A stretch of DNA of 64,000 nucleotides from NCBI GenBank assembly GCA_036362985.1, contig JAYGXS010000001.1, positions 38,073,735 to 38,137,734 on the forward strand, written 5' to 3'. Below the pieces are notes generated by a model. The model made no database searches. It was not told where the DNA came from and saw only the letters and a program-made list of their open reading frames with translations. The DNA comes from Ligula intestinalis (Eukaryota > Platyhelminthes > Cestoda > Diphyllobothriidea > Diphyllobothriidae). Shown here piece after piece: positions 34,560-45,256 of this stretch. How positions within the stretch are numbered: the stretch's first letter is position 1; every line of letters begins with the position of its first letter. Made by a program: the position numbers and the translations under genes.

Positions 34560-34850
34560 TACTTTTGATAAATTCTCATCAGACCAATAGATTTATTTGG
34601 GGAGAAGCTTAAATTAAACAGGCTATCAATAATGTTTGACTTCTTTACAAGCAAGTCGTGTGAATAGGGGAAAGGGTCAATAAGAGAAGGATGGTTATGC
34701 GGTGAGGGCTCCGTGGAGGTTGGTTGATAGGATTGATTGTAGTGCAATGAAACAGGACTGTTGATGAGAACGTATGAGGGTTGGAAATGCTTCTTGTCAA
34801 TTGAAAAAATTATATAGCAGCAGCTTCTGTCATTCACCACTGTTACACCG
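34560..34850 (-). repeat. Penelope-like element (type A) 3' untranslated end, inverted
   Basis: On the minus strand CACACGACTTGCTTGTAAAG, CAAACATTATTGA and AAATAAATCTATTGGTC match 4110-4190 (ACGACTCGCTTGTTAGAAG, CAAACATTATTGACCC, CATAAATGTAATGGCC). Both are followed by GAATTTATC, so the family's 3' end probably lies about here. Confidence 0.62.
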
Positions 34851-35159
34851 CCCGACTGGCTTCATGATCAACCATCAAGGAGGTGAGACCGGAGAAGGCC
34901 ATCGTGGACAACAGGGTCGACAAGATGAGGAAACGGCAGAGGTCACGTGATCATCACCGAAACGCCGGAGACGCAACCTTGTGGACTGAGGAGTCCAGCG
35001 ATGAGCTGGCGGAAATAGCAGAACCGCCTTAATCATGATTAGAGATCATGAAGCCCATCGTCAGGGTTGTAAAACGCGGAATTGAGAACGGCAATGATGA
35101 CTGTACAGAGACGGGGACGAAACATCGTTGCAATGACGGAGCCCTCCACGCCTAAAATA

Positions 35160-35650
35160 TAAAATTTATTTACTTATTTAGTTAAATATCACTCTATAGA
35201 GGAAGAAATAGACATATATGGAAAACAATGTTATGTAAATATAACCATCTCAAATACCAGGAGGAACTTTTTCAAAGTCCAAACGTAGTGTGTTTGGGAA
35301 GGAGACGGATAACATGGACTTTATATCTTCCGAAGTTAAGTGTTTAAGTAATTTGACATTAAAAACTGCTAAGTTAGACGACAGCCTAATATCGAGAGGA
35401 ATATTATTCCAGAGGAATGGCATTTTTGGAAGCAAAGAAGCGAGAATGGTTTGATGTGGAGATAAATGGGGGTGCAATAATCCTGGAGGAATAACGAGTG
35501 GCATAAGGTCTATCTGCGGGAATAAGAGCGTCGATTCGTGGGAGGTTAGGGGGAGAGTTAACGTGAAAAAATCTTTGCTGGACCTGAAGTCTGAACTTGA
35601 CCAATAACTTTGGTCTTAACTTTTTCGTTGCAAGCCAACTTTCTGGCAAC
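35160..35650 (-). pseudogene. L2-like LINE 3' end (RT C terminus)
   Basis: The minus strand encodes a LINE C-terminal region: RFFHVNSPPNLPRIDALIPA, then after a frameshift near 35420 PFLWNNIPLDIRLSSNLAVF and VKLLKHL. The WN-IPLDIR-S-L--FK-KLLKHL pattern is the usual end of CR1/L2-type reverse transcriptases. Downstream the minus strand ends in a TAAATAAG-TAAATAAATTT tail at about 35160-35195, consistent with a 3' microsatellite end. A second copy of the same region is at 51760-52125. Confidence 0.7.
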
Positions 35651-35754
35651 TACTAAAGGAGAGCATTCGGACTCTGTGAGTTGGTGTCGTTACCGTTTTA
35701 TATCCTTGGTTCACACCTTCTATAGGCTTTGTAGGCCTTAGGCCTACTTCGTCA

Positions 35755-36178
35755 CTACATGTCACAGAGTGACCCTTGAGCACAACCCTTTCCGGCCTCA
35801 CCTGCAATCCTCAGGAATCTGGGGAAGACACCGTGGTTGTTGCTACTTCGATTCGAGGACGATATTCACCATCAGCTTTCGAATGCCATACGAGGTATGT
35901 CTGTAACGGCCGCCAGACGCGCTAGCGAAAATGATCCCGTCCGCCAAAAAAATATCACCTATATGTAGCGAAGATGGCTAACCACTGCTCTCACTGGCAA
36001 TCTTTACCAGCTATTCCTGTGTTGAGCATCGCTATCTGTGATTGATTCCTGCCTCACGATTGCAGACCAGGTGTTGGTTCCTTCTTCTCTTCGACCCGTT
36101 ATACTACGCCAGTTTCATGCCGTGCAAAAGATTTCGCAGTCCGCCACCAGTTAATACGGTGGTTTTATCCAGTTAATG
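35755..36178 (+). pseudogene. Ty3/gypsy fragment (RNase H end to integrase start)
   Basis: Nucleotide-level copy of 40020-40400: shared AATCCTCAGGAA-CT, GACACCGTGGTTG, ATGCCATACGAGGTATGTCT and GTGATTGATTCCTGCCTCAC. Reads LSVIDSCLTIADQVLVPSSL and ends just after the zinc-finger His region (FHAVQKI). It is a second, more damaged member of the gypsy family found at 36246-41020. Confidence 0.78.
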
Positions 36179-36245
36179 GAGCAACGACAGTGCTGTGTTT
36201 CCTTCCGTGGCACTATATAACTGATACTTTCTAAATCACCAAGAC

Positions 36246-36363
36246 TAATCTCAACGTACTTGGTCTCGACTGGATTGTAAAACTTGGCCGGTTGATTTGC
36301 CGCTCCACCTTGTTTGTAGTGAATTGCGGATTCCTGCTGTACCTATGAACCCTAAGAAGAACA
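36246..36363 (+). pseudogene. Ty3/gypsy polyprotein, protease end (left of solo LTR)
   Basis: Reads NLNVLGLDWIVKLGRL, the conserved end of the gypsy aspartic protease region (LGLDWI), and then VPMNPKKN up to the LTR insertion. It continues in the same frame at 36775 once the LTR and one target-site copy are disregarded. Confidence 0.72.
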
Positions 36364-36769
36364 TGTTGTAACGGAAGCCCAGGCCGCGATATCACCTCGC
36401 CTAATTGTTTTAACGGACGCCCAGGCCAAAATATTCGCTGTCTAACTACGCTTCATGTGAGCCCCAAGAGAGAGAACACAACAGGAAGTGTGCAGAAAGC
36501 GGAAGTTTTTTAGTATTTGAGGTACAACAAATTTAGGGAAACAAACATATGTCAACGATGTCCCTTGAGCCAATCAGATTCTCTTCTGAAATAGTGGCCG
36601 GTCACATTGGCTTTTGGCTCAGTGAATGACTGTTGTTTGAATTCTGAATTATCGATCGATTTTCGGCTAGTGTACGTTCACCCGTGTAGGCCGATCTATA
36701 TCCTGCTTGGAGTGTGGCTATGCCTACAAGCTACTGCTTGCTAAGGCCGTTCGTTAGGCCATCCTAACA
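36364..36769 (+). mobile_element. Solo LTR (406 bp) with 5-bp target-site duplication
   Basis: Starts TGTTGTAACGG and ends CCTAACA (TGTT/AACA inverted ends) and is flanked on both sides by GAACA (36359-36363 and 36770-36774). Both flanks are gypsy coding sequence in the same frame, which fixes the borders. It contains an internal direct repeat of CGGA-GCCCAGGCC (36372 and 36415). The TGTTGTAACG start is typical of gypsy LTRs. A solo LTR arises by recombination between the two LTRs of a full insertion. Confidence 0.88.
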
Positions 36770-36774
36770 GAACA

Positions 36775-37200
36775 TTCTCAAGCGTTTTGCCCCAGTGTTC
36801 CAAGAGGACCTTGGTCGTTGCACATACACGCAAGCCGTGCTGAATCTCTGTCCTCGAAGTAAACCAGTCGGCTGCCAAAAGAGACCAGTTCCGCATGCAA
36901 CCTTGCCACTTGTCGATGCTGAACTAAAGTGCCTGGAGGAACTTGGAGTTCTGACACCTGTGTTCTACTCCGCATGGGCTGCTCTCATCGTTAAGGTTAA
37001 GAAGCCGAATAGTTAGATGCGTTTATACGCAGATATCTGCACCGGTCTCTACGCCAATACTAGGGCTCATATCTCCTTGGTCTCAACAAGGTGTGTGAAT
37101 CTGTGTTTACCATTTCGGGTAATTACATGTTTAGGGTCCTGAGCACAGCAGCCTTTGCCTTTGTCTACCACCTCTCAAATCTATTCATCGAGTTGTATGG
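36775..37200 (+). pseudogene. Ty3/gypsy reverse transcriptase, N-terminal part
   Basis: Reads KRFAPVFQEDLG, VPHATLPLVDAELKCLEELG, VLTPVFYSAWAALIVKVKKP and then, after a stop at 37014, RLYADICTGL. These are the RT entry and first motif of Ty3/gypsy polyproteins (family form: EEL-L-GVL-PV-YSAWAAPIV-VKKPNG--R-CADF). Similarity is lost near 37200 and the rest of the RT resumes at 39235. Confidence 0.82.
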
Positions 37201-38870
37201 ACTAAAATACTGCCGCTATAAGTACGTGCTTATGCTTAAAGTGCTAATTTTTAGTAATCGTGCCCACTAAGGCTAGTAGACAGTATACTATAAGTACTAC
37301 CTATGTGTGATTTTTAAGGAGTCGCACCCAGTATACACTTTAAATCTGTGTGGGGTAATAGTGATTAGCATTTGGATAAAAGCAGTGTTTGTAAAGTAAT
37401 GTACAAGTCCTACCATGCCCTTATTTTGTGCAGTTTGCCGTCTAAAGAAACTAACTATAGGCCTACTGCAGTATCTATCTGTAGCTTGGATTTTACAGAA
37501 AGTCTGCTCATAGCCCCTTGATCCAAGCGTGGAGTGTGAATGTGGGTAACAGCTATTTTTAGTAACTACCCACCTTCAGTAACTGTCAAGCCAGAGTTCT
37601 GGAAACCAAGACTTGTACTGCTACTGCTATTTCGAATACTACTAGCTAGGGGTGCAGTTGAGTGATACTATTGCTGGTACTATTTCTGGCTGTATTATTA
37701 GTCAGAATATGACGCTGATTAAAGTTAGAATTGGGCTCAGCTCCCCACAGTCTTAACAAGAAGTGTAGTATTACAGGTGCTAGCACTGAAACTGTCATTT
37801 TTCGGAGGTCAGACCATCATCTTCCTATATAGCTGCTCTACAAGTACGGTACTTGAGGACAACAGTATTGCTGAGACTGCAATAGGCTAAACGCTTTGAC
37901 TAGGCTTTGACGAAAAGTCTACCTTATCAAGCTAAGCAAATCTAAACTAAGTGATTAATTAGTGTCTAAACTGTACAATGAAGCTTCAGCCAGCTAGATT
38001 TCAAGATAAGCTAGATATTAATTATGTGTAGCTAATAGAGAAAATTAACTGCTGCTGTCACATTTTACGAAGTTTGGGCTAAGATACTGCTGCTACCGTT
38101 AACACGTCACTGCTAAGACTGCTAATTCTGGTAATCTTACTAACTAATACCAGCCGGTAGTATATTCTTGTAATATATTCCTGTAATTGCATCAATAGCT
38201 AACATGCATTGTATTTTTGCAACAAGCATGACAAATTAGAATATGAGCTTACGCGCGTCGTTAACTTCATCTGAGCTGATTTGTAAGACACCCAGCGAGC
38301 GTCCACGTGCGGTTGGTGAATAATAATCTCATCAATTACTTGCAGTGAACAGACAATGTTCATGCTCGTTCTTTGGGGCGCCCACATTCCCTCACGATTG
38401 CGTGGCGATATTGAACGCCCCTGCGCTATTTAGGTGAGGGGGGGTGGCCACGCTAGCAGAACGTTCGACGAGCCGAGGCTATTCTTTAACGTGCGTGGGG
38501 GTGGTTTACACCTCGGCGATTACCGCTCGAGTGAACAGAGCGGATGTTCTACGTTTGGGGTGTGGGGGGATGGGTGCGACACATAGTCCCACCCTGTGGC
38601 TTGAACCGGTGGCAAGACAAAAGTCAAGGTGACCGAGCAGGAATCGGGGCAGACTCAACACTTTCCAACACAGTGAACTATAAGTGATAGTCTTCACACC
38701 TCCCCTTAACATTTCGGCACCTATGATAACACGCTTTGCACCACCCCACTCATGGATGTCTATCCGATGCTGTAGCTGTAGTGTTCCTAAGGTCCCTACT
38801 GCGAGTATCCCCCTCACATCTGTTGGTTTCGCCTGATAACGTGTTTTCGTTGTCCACTCTCACATACCTA
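37200..38870. repeat. Decayed trinucleotide-rich insert splitting gypsy RT
   Basis: Rich in worn ACT/GCT/TAG runs. The segment 37560-37740 aligns with 38850-39225 (GAAGCCAGG/GGAAACCAAG, a CTACT run, CTAGGG-TGCAG-TGAGTGATA, CTGTATTAT-AGTCAGA, TGACGCTGA-TAAAGT, GGGCTC), so this insert carries a duplicated unit at its ends about 1.3 kb apart. No coding content; 38440-38840 is GC-richer with no recognised gene. Confidence 0.5.
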
Positions 38871-38905
38871 CAGTAGGTGACGAGCCAGACTCTAGGAAGC
38901 CAGGG

Positions 38906-38909
38906 ATGG

Positions 38910-38956
<47 letters not shown>

Positions 38957-38966
38957 NNNNNNNNNN

Positions 38967-39018
<52 letters not shown>

Positions 39019-39069
39019 TACTACTACTACTTCTACTACTACTACTTCTACTACTAATACTACTACTAC

Positions 39070-39100
<31 letters not shown>

Positions 39101-39101
39101 C
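38906..39101 (+). repeat. Compound trinucleotide microsatellite (ACT)n (AAT)n with assembly gap
   Basis: Near-perfect ACT/CTA repeats run from 38906 to about 39070, with occasional TTC variants, then AAT repeats to about 39101. The ten Ns at 38957-38966 show that the assembly could not resolve its length. Leucine-, threonine- and asparagine-only frames here are artefacts. Confidence 0.95.
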
Positions 39102-39234
39102 CTACTACAAATGCTACCGGTACTTTTATTTCTTTTACTAACTAGGGTGTAGCTGAGTGATATTAGTTGTTGGTAATATTACTGACTGTATTATAAGTCA
39201 GACGTGACGCTGAGTAAAGTCAGCACTGGGCTCG

Positions 39235-41020
39235 TATAACCTCGTATACTCGGATGACATCATCGTGGATCACTCCCCGGCTGAGCTTCAAGAGCGAGTG
39301 TCCGTAGTACATGAATGCGTGCAGGAATGTGGCTTTCGCTTGAAAAGCGCCAAGTGTCCATTTTCTGCGAGTCAATGAAGTATAAAGTTTGATGTTTTGC
39401 GCCTCTATTCGCCATACAGATCCCCAACATAATCTTGCCCTCTAACGAATGCCTGCACCCACGGATTTATCACAACGTCAATCGTTCCATGGCTTGATCA
39501 GTTATTACAGCACCTTCCTACCGTCGTTGGATTACTTACGAGTCCCACCCAACTGTCTGCTGCAGAAGGATGCTCCTGGTGCTGGGCTGCCGATTGTAGA
39601 AAGGCCTTTGCCCAGTTCAAGCCAATGCTGAGTTTGAATCTGTTACCCATGCACTATCACACGACAATGCCGATCGTTGTTGCTGCAGATGTCTCCAATC
39701 ATGGCGTTTTTGCCGTCATTTCGCGTACTTTTCCTGACGGGTCCGAAAACGCGATCATGCACGCATCCCGTAATTTAACCGCTGTTGAGGAAAACTATGG
39801 CCAAATCGAGAAAGAAGCACCAGCCATCATCTTGGCACACAAGCCGCTGTATGGCCGTCATTTCACAATGCTGAGTGACCATAATCATTGCTGTCTACCT
39901 TCGGTTCAAAGAAAGGCATGTCCGTCTAATCAGCCAGCCGACATCAAAGGTGGGCAAGCATTCTGCACAGTTACCATTTCTATATCCGTCACTGTCGCAT
40001 TACCGATTTTGGTCAGGCTAACGCCCTTTCCCGCCTCAAACGCAATCCTCAGGAACCTAAGGGAGACACCGTGGTTGCTTCCCTTTCAATTCGAGGATGG
40101 TATGCGCCGTCAGCTTTCAGATGCCATACGAGGTATGTCTGTAGTGGCCGCCCAACGCAGTAGCGAAAAGGATCTCGTCTGCCAATAAAATATCACCTAT
40201 GTGCAGCCCAGTTGGCCAACCTCTGCTCTTCTGGCGATCTTCACCAGCTATTGCTGCGTCGAGCATCGCTATCTGTGATTGATTCCTGCCTCACGATTGT
40301 AGACCGGGTGTTGATTCCTTCTTCTCTTCGACCCGCTATGCGACGCAAGTTTCATGCTGTTCATCCTAGCACCGGTCGAATGAATATCATCGCTCGCAGT
40401 TTTGAACACTGGCCGGATATCGACAGTGACATCAGTGACCTCGTTCGGTGCTGTTTCCGTTGTCAAAAGGCTGCAAAATGCTGGTTCCTCAACCGCCAAT
40501 GCCATGGAAAACACCGATAAGCTTTGTTCACGTGTGTGCATCTATTTCGCTGGCCCGCTCGACGGAGTCACTTACTTAGTCGTTGTGGAGACATACTCAA
40601 AGTGGCCGGAGATAGCACAAACGAATCCGGCAACCACATTTGCCACTATCGTATTCCTATGGCACATGATCTTTTAAAATGGCCTAGACGATGTTTTGAT
40701 GTAGGATAATGGTTCCCAGTTTACTTCATCGGTACTTGAGAATTCGTGTCGCCGACACCACATCCAGCATCTTCGTTTCCCAACGTACGATCTTTAATCT
40801 AGCTTTCAGGCGGAACGTTTTGTCGACATATTCAGCGAGCCCACTTGCAAGCTTGTGAGGATAGTATTACTGACTAGATACTCCTTGCGTTACTATTTTC
40901 TTATAGGATCATTCCTCACCCTGTGTCTTCTGGTGGTGTCTCTCCTGCCGAAGAATTTCTGTGCCGGAGGCTGCGAATAAAGTTCCACTTACTGCTTCCT
41001 AACGTGCCGTCCTCGCGAAT
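39235..41020 (+). pseudogene. Ty3/gypsy RT (C-terminal part), RNase H and integrase
   Basis: In order on the plus strand: LVYSDDIIVDHSPAEL (RT catalytic YxDD, about 39240), MPAPTDLSQRQSFHGLISYY (RT connection, 39449), PIVVAADVSNHGVFAVIS with AIMHASRNLT and YGQIEKEAPAI (RNase H, 39660-39850), FHAVHPSTGRMNIIA with CCFRCQKAAK (HHCC zinc finger, about 40350-40480), FAGPLDGVTYLVVVETYSKW (integrase core, 40545-40605), and DNGSQFTSSV with QAERFVDIF (about 40700-40830), then SPAEEFLCRRLR near 40960. Several frameshifts and stops separate these, so the polyprotein is dead. No LTR was identified downstream. Confidence 0.88.
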
Positions 41021-41785
41021 TTGAGTTTCAATGGGCGTGGGAGTCACGATGATGTCGTTGAAGAACACATTTGCACATGAAATGTCAAGAGTATCACAAT
41101 ACGTGTTTTTTAAACAGAGCTGGGCCAGCCATGACAACAAACAGTAGATGGATTTATTGGGTCAGACAGTAATGGTGTTAACCGTCACAATTTCGCTCGA
41201 ATCTGAAGACGTCGATCTAAAAGTCACGTAAGCCAGATCTAACTCTAAGAAAAACTGCCACCACTATTGACCGCAACCAATAAATACATTTTATATTTGA
41301 GACCCAGTGGGCCCGGGATGCGCGTTTGCATTTTCTAGTGAGATTTAGTGGATCATTATGAGATGCAGATATTTCAAACAAGAAGCTTTAGTGTTTATAG
41401 TAAAGTACGACTATAACTCGAACGTGAGTACCGTGACTTGACCCTGCACATAACACTACTAACTGTCGGAAAATTTACATTATTTAAACTCGGCTTATAG
41501 AATGTGTACTCGACAAACAATTTTTCTATTCCCATGGCACTCAAAATGGGAACACCTCACATTGTAACGTCTGTAGTTTCCCATAAATTCAATTTTGAGA
41601 TTAACTGCTACCTCCTTTGTCGTGTAAAATGACATTTGTATCTAAATCCCTCCCTACTCAATCCCTATTCGTAGGTACACGTATTTATTAATGTCCATAA
41701 GCACACGTTGTGTGCTACAAAGTGTCCTCGATCACGTTCTTGGACGCATTAAATGCGACACAAATATTCAAGCGATATCAAGCGG
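41021..41785. other. No gene recognised
   Basis: AT-rich spacer between the gypsy remnant and the 5'-truncated LINE. Nothing identifiable. Confidence 0.5.
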
Positions 41786-41789
41786 CGTC

Positions 41790-44330
41790 AACTTCCTTTA
41801 GTTCCAAATTAATGGATCTCACGCTTGACCTGTCTCTAGTTCAGAACGTTAAGGGCATAACCAGATTTCGAGAAAACCAGCGGGCTACCTGTTTGGATCT
41901 CATTTTTACGAAGGATTCGTCCTACATAGATGAAGTTCATTCAAGTGCTCCGCTCGGTAAGAGTGATCATACGATGCTAATGTGGGATTACTCACTCCAT
42001 ACTCAACGGCTGAGGAAAACGGAGGACCAGCCAAACATATGGAAGGCAGATTTCAATTCAATGAAGAATGCACTATCGACCGTGAATTGGGACTGCCTAC
42101 TCAAGGGGGATCCGGAGGAGGATTGGAGATCACTCAAGAGGGTTGCATTAGATCTGCTTAAGCGCTTTTGTCCGGTCAAGGTACACAAGACGACTAGTCG
42201 TCCTGCCTGGTTGACGAGAGACCTTAACAGGCAACTGAAGAAGAAGAATAGGAAATGGAAGTTATTCAGGAAAACTGGATCGCCAGTACACCTCGAGGAA
42301 TTCCGACGCCAAAGAAATGCAGTAAAAAAATCAATTCGCCAGGCCAGGAAAAACTATGAATCAAGAATCCTCCAACAGGCCGAAGAAAAGCCCAAAATTC
42401 TATTCCGCTATATCAACAGTAGATTAAAAAACAAGGATCCTGTCGCAGTACTTTAGAATGATGATGGCGGAGAAGTCGTTGAGAATGACGAGAAAGCCGA
42501 GTACTGTAGCCGGTTCTTTGCCTCGGTATTCACTAGGGAAACCGAGCTTCAATTTGATAATGCCAACAGTGCTGTTGCAAAAGCCGGTCCGGCACTTCAT
42601 TCTCTACTATTTCCAGCACCTGTAGTTGAGAGGGAGCTGCAGAGCCTCAAAGAAGCAAAGTCATCCGGTCCAGACAATATACCAGCCAAGTTCTTGAAAG
42701 AATTGGCAAGGGAACTCTCAGAGCCCCTAGCACATATCTTTCGTTCTTCATTTGAACTAGGAAAACTGCCATCTGAATGGAAAATGGCAAGTATTTACCC
42801 GATATACAAGGGCGGAGCCCGAACGAAGGTTAACAATTACCGGCCCGTCAGCCTAACTTGCATTTGCTGTAAGGTGATGGAAACGATGATTAAGAAGACG
42901 ACAATGGAGTTCTTGGAGGAGAACAATCTACTGTCAAGGCTCCAACACGGCTTCAGAAAGAACCATTCTTGCCTTTCCAGCCTTCTACTCTCCACTGAGC
43001 AGTGGACTCGCGCACTAGATGAAGATGGTAAGGTTGAAGTCATCTATACGGACTTCAAGAAGGCATTCGACAGCGTCCCACATAAGCGTCTAATGTATAA
43101 ATTGTCAGAAATTGGCATAAGAGGAAACCTGCTGGCATGGATCACAGATTTTCTCACAGGGAGATCGCAAACTGTGTGCATCGGTGACTCAAAGTCAAGC
43201 CCTACATATGTTCTGAGTGGCGTCCCCCAAGGCTCTGTCTTAGGGCCACTGCTCTTCCTTATCTATATCAACGACTGTGTCAACGACCTGGGTTGCAGTG
43301 CTATCATGTTTGCCGACGACGTCAAACTCTGAAGAGCCATCAGGTCTGACGCCGATAGGAAAGCGCTTCAAGAGAGTCTTAATCGACTTAGCTGCTGGTC
43401 TGCTCGTTGGCTTTTAAACTTCAACATTAGTAAGTGTGTGGTTTTAAGACTCCGTACTAGAAGGACTGATGAGGAGAACGATTCCTTCCAATACCTCCTC
43501 GATGGGCACCCGCTTTCAAATGTGAACGAACAAAAGGATCTCGGTGTTCTGATAAATTCCTCACTCAAACCATCTACTCAGTGTGTAAAGGCAGCTAAAC
43601 GCGCGACACAGGTGCTGTTTGCGATAAGGCGGGGATTCGTAAACATTGACAAGGAGCTCTTCAGGAAAACATACGGAGCGTTTGTTTGGTCCCACTTGGA
43701 GTATGCTGTCCAGGCCTGGCGTCCGTGGTTCAAGAAGGATTATCTGCACCTGGAACGAGTGCAGGCGAGGGCTACAAAGATGGTCAAGAATCTTGGTCAT
43801 CTGCCTTATGAAGACAGACTGACTGAACTTGATCTTTTCCCTCTCAATTATAGGCAACTCCGCGGGGACCTCATACAAACCTACCGAATTGTTAGAGGCC
43901 GAGACTGTGCCCTAGAATTTGATGATTTCTTCGAATTGGCTCGGACTGACCACCTGCGAGGTCATCCTTTTAAACTACAGAGGAAACCGGCCCGTATCGA
44001 CGTTCGACGAAACGCCTTCTCTCACAGGGTCATTGGAGCGTGGAACGGACTCCCGGAAGATATGGTCCTCTCAGATACTGTTGACATTTTTAAACACAAA
44101 CTTGACTCTCATTTGCTGAGAAACTGCGGCAGATATAATGAACAAAGTGTCAGTAGCAGCACCTTGCAACTGGCTCACACTTATCGCTGATGTTAAGCCT
44201 ACATTTGTACATTTGTATTATGTACTATTGTTACGGTGGACCTATTATGCGATTTTGGTTATGAATAGGGAGCTCAAGGGCGAAAGCCTTCTTCCCTTAA
44301 TAAAGTGACTTAAAGTGACTTAAGTGACTA
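41790..44330 (+). mobile_element. CR1-like LINE, 5'-truncated, nearly intact reverse transcriptase
   Basis: A single frame of 827 codons (41710-44190) is broken only by a TAG at 42454 and a TGA at 43330. It begins within the AP endonuclease end (ATCLDLIFTKD, SDHTML with the catalytic His), passes a Lys/Arg-rich linker, and enters the RT: SSGPDNIPAKFLKELA, NNYRPVSLTCICCKVME, VIYTDFKKAFDSVPHKRL (motif A), LSGVPQGSVLGPLLFLIYIN (motif B), IMFADDVKL (motif C, 43305-43329), then the CR1 C terminus AFSHRVIGAWNGLPEDMV. The 3' end has AATAAA and about three copies of TAAAGTGACT (44301-44329), the short tandem repeat end typical of CR1 elements. Similarity to a LINE starts near 41790, so codons before that are probably host sequence. 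Few lesions point to recent insertion. Confidence 0.93.
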
Positions 44331-44715
44331 TCCTGATGCGTTCGTAGATGCCTGAACCATGAACCTCTTTTCCATACACTAGACGTAAACTACCAAATTC
44401 CGATCAGTTTTATTGAACCCGTGGCTTTTGCTTACTTCTTCGTTGCCTCCTCGAAATGGTAAGCTCTCATACGTAATACGTAATAATATGCCTTCTAAGA
44501 CTTTTCCTTTTCGTATTCGAACATGATACAAAAAAGAAACTGCAGTAGACAAAACGAAGCAATGAACACGCTTAACAAGTGAAGGTCAGGTAGTTTTGGT
44601 GCCTTAGGTGAATACGAGCATAATCACAGCACACCTAAAGTATGGCAGACCAATTTTGTGCAGATGGCGTACTCAGTTTAGTTGACGGTGTATTTATGCG
44701 CACCTAATCAGAATC
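44331..44715. other. No gene recognised
   Basis: AT-rich flank of the LINE insertion. Nothing identifiable. Confidence 0.5.
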
Positions 44716-45216
44716 TCATGGGGCTAATAGGCCTAATTGATGGGAAGGGCTACAAGCGGGGCAGGTTACTACAGAAGAGTTCCATAAATGAATATAAAAA
44801 CTGAAGAGAAATTGTAATTTTACACTGTACAGATTTATCGTTAATTTCACTTTCTTCCGTTTTGACATTCCCCTGTCTCTCAAAGTTCGATAAAGTAGGT
44901 TCTTATAAAACAGCTCAAAGTTGGCCTCCTCTCCGGTTTCTTGCAAATTTCTCCAGCAACAAAAATTTAATTGAATCAGTATACTGACGGATTTCATAGC
45001 CTCGAGCAGTTTGAACAGAAACAGTGTTGAACTATTTTCTGCCCTCCCCGGAACTAATTTTGCAACTAAAAAGTAGTGGATCGTAGGAAAATGCGTAGAT
45101 TTGGCCTTTAGACCTATAAAGCAATGATGGTGGTCACTCAGGTATCTGAGTAAGAAATCTTTGAATACATGAACCTTGAGTTGTTCGTCTCTGCTGTTTG
45201 TTTTAGTCGTCCTCAC
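44716..45216 (-). other. Unassigned open frame of 166 codons, divergent from eL19
   Basis: The longest unexplained frame near a real gene. It is AT-rich, has no stop for 166 codons and overlaps the eL19 upstream region on the opposite strand. It is rich in Phe, Leu and Lys, with no domain I recognise. Chance is a real possibility; an exon of a divergently transcribed gene is the alternative. Confidence 0.2.
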
Positions 45217-45256
45217 TTGTGTGAGCGTGGTGTTTCTTGTGGCCCACGATTATGAG
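45201..45256 (+). promoter_or_regulatory. eL19 5' UTR with possible splice acceptor
   Basis: A pyrimidine-rich CTGCTGTTTGTTTTAG ends at 45206, 45 bp before the ATG. It looks like a 3' splice site and could serve a 5' UTR intron or spliced-leader trans-splicing. The pyrimidine-rich region would also suit a TOP-type ribosomal protein mRNA start. No TATA box seen. Confidence 0.35.

Noticed and set aside
38877..39152. Long poly-Leu, poly-Tyr and poly-Thr reading frames
   Set aside because: They are the reading frames of the ACT/AAT microsatellite and cross the N gap; no gene evidence.
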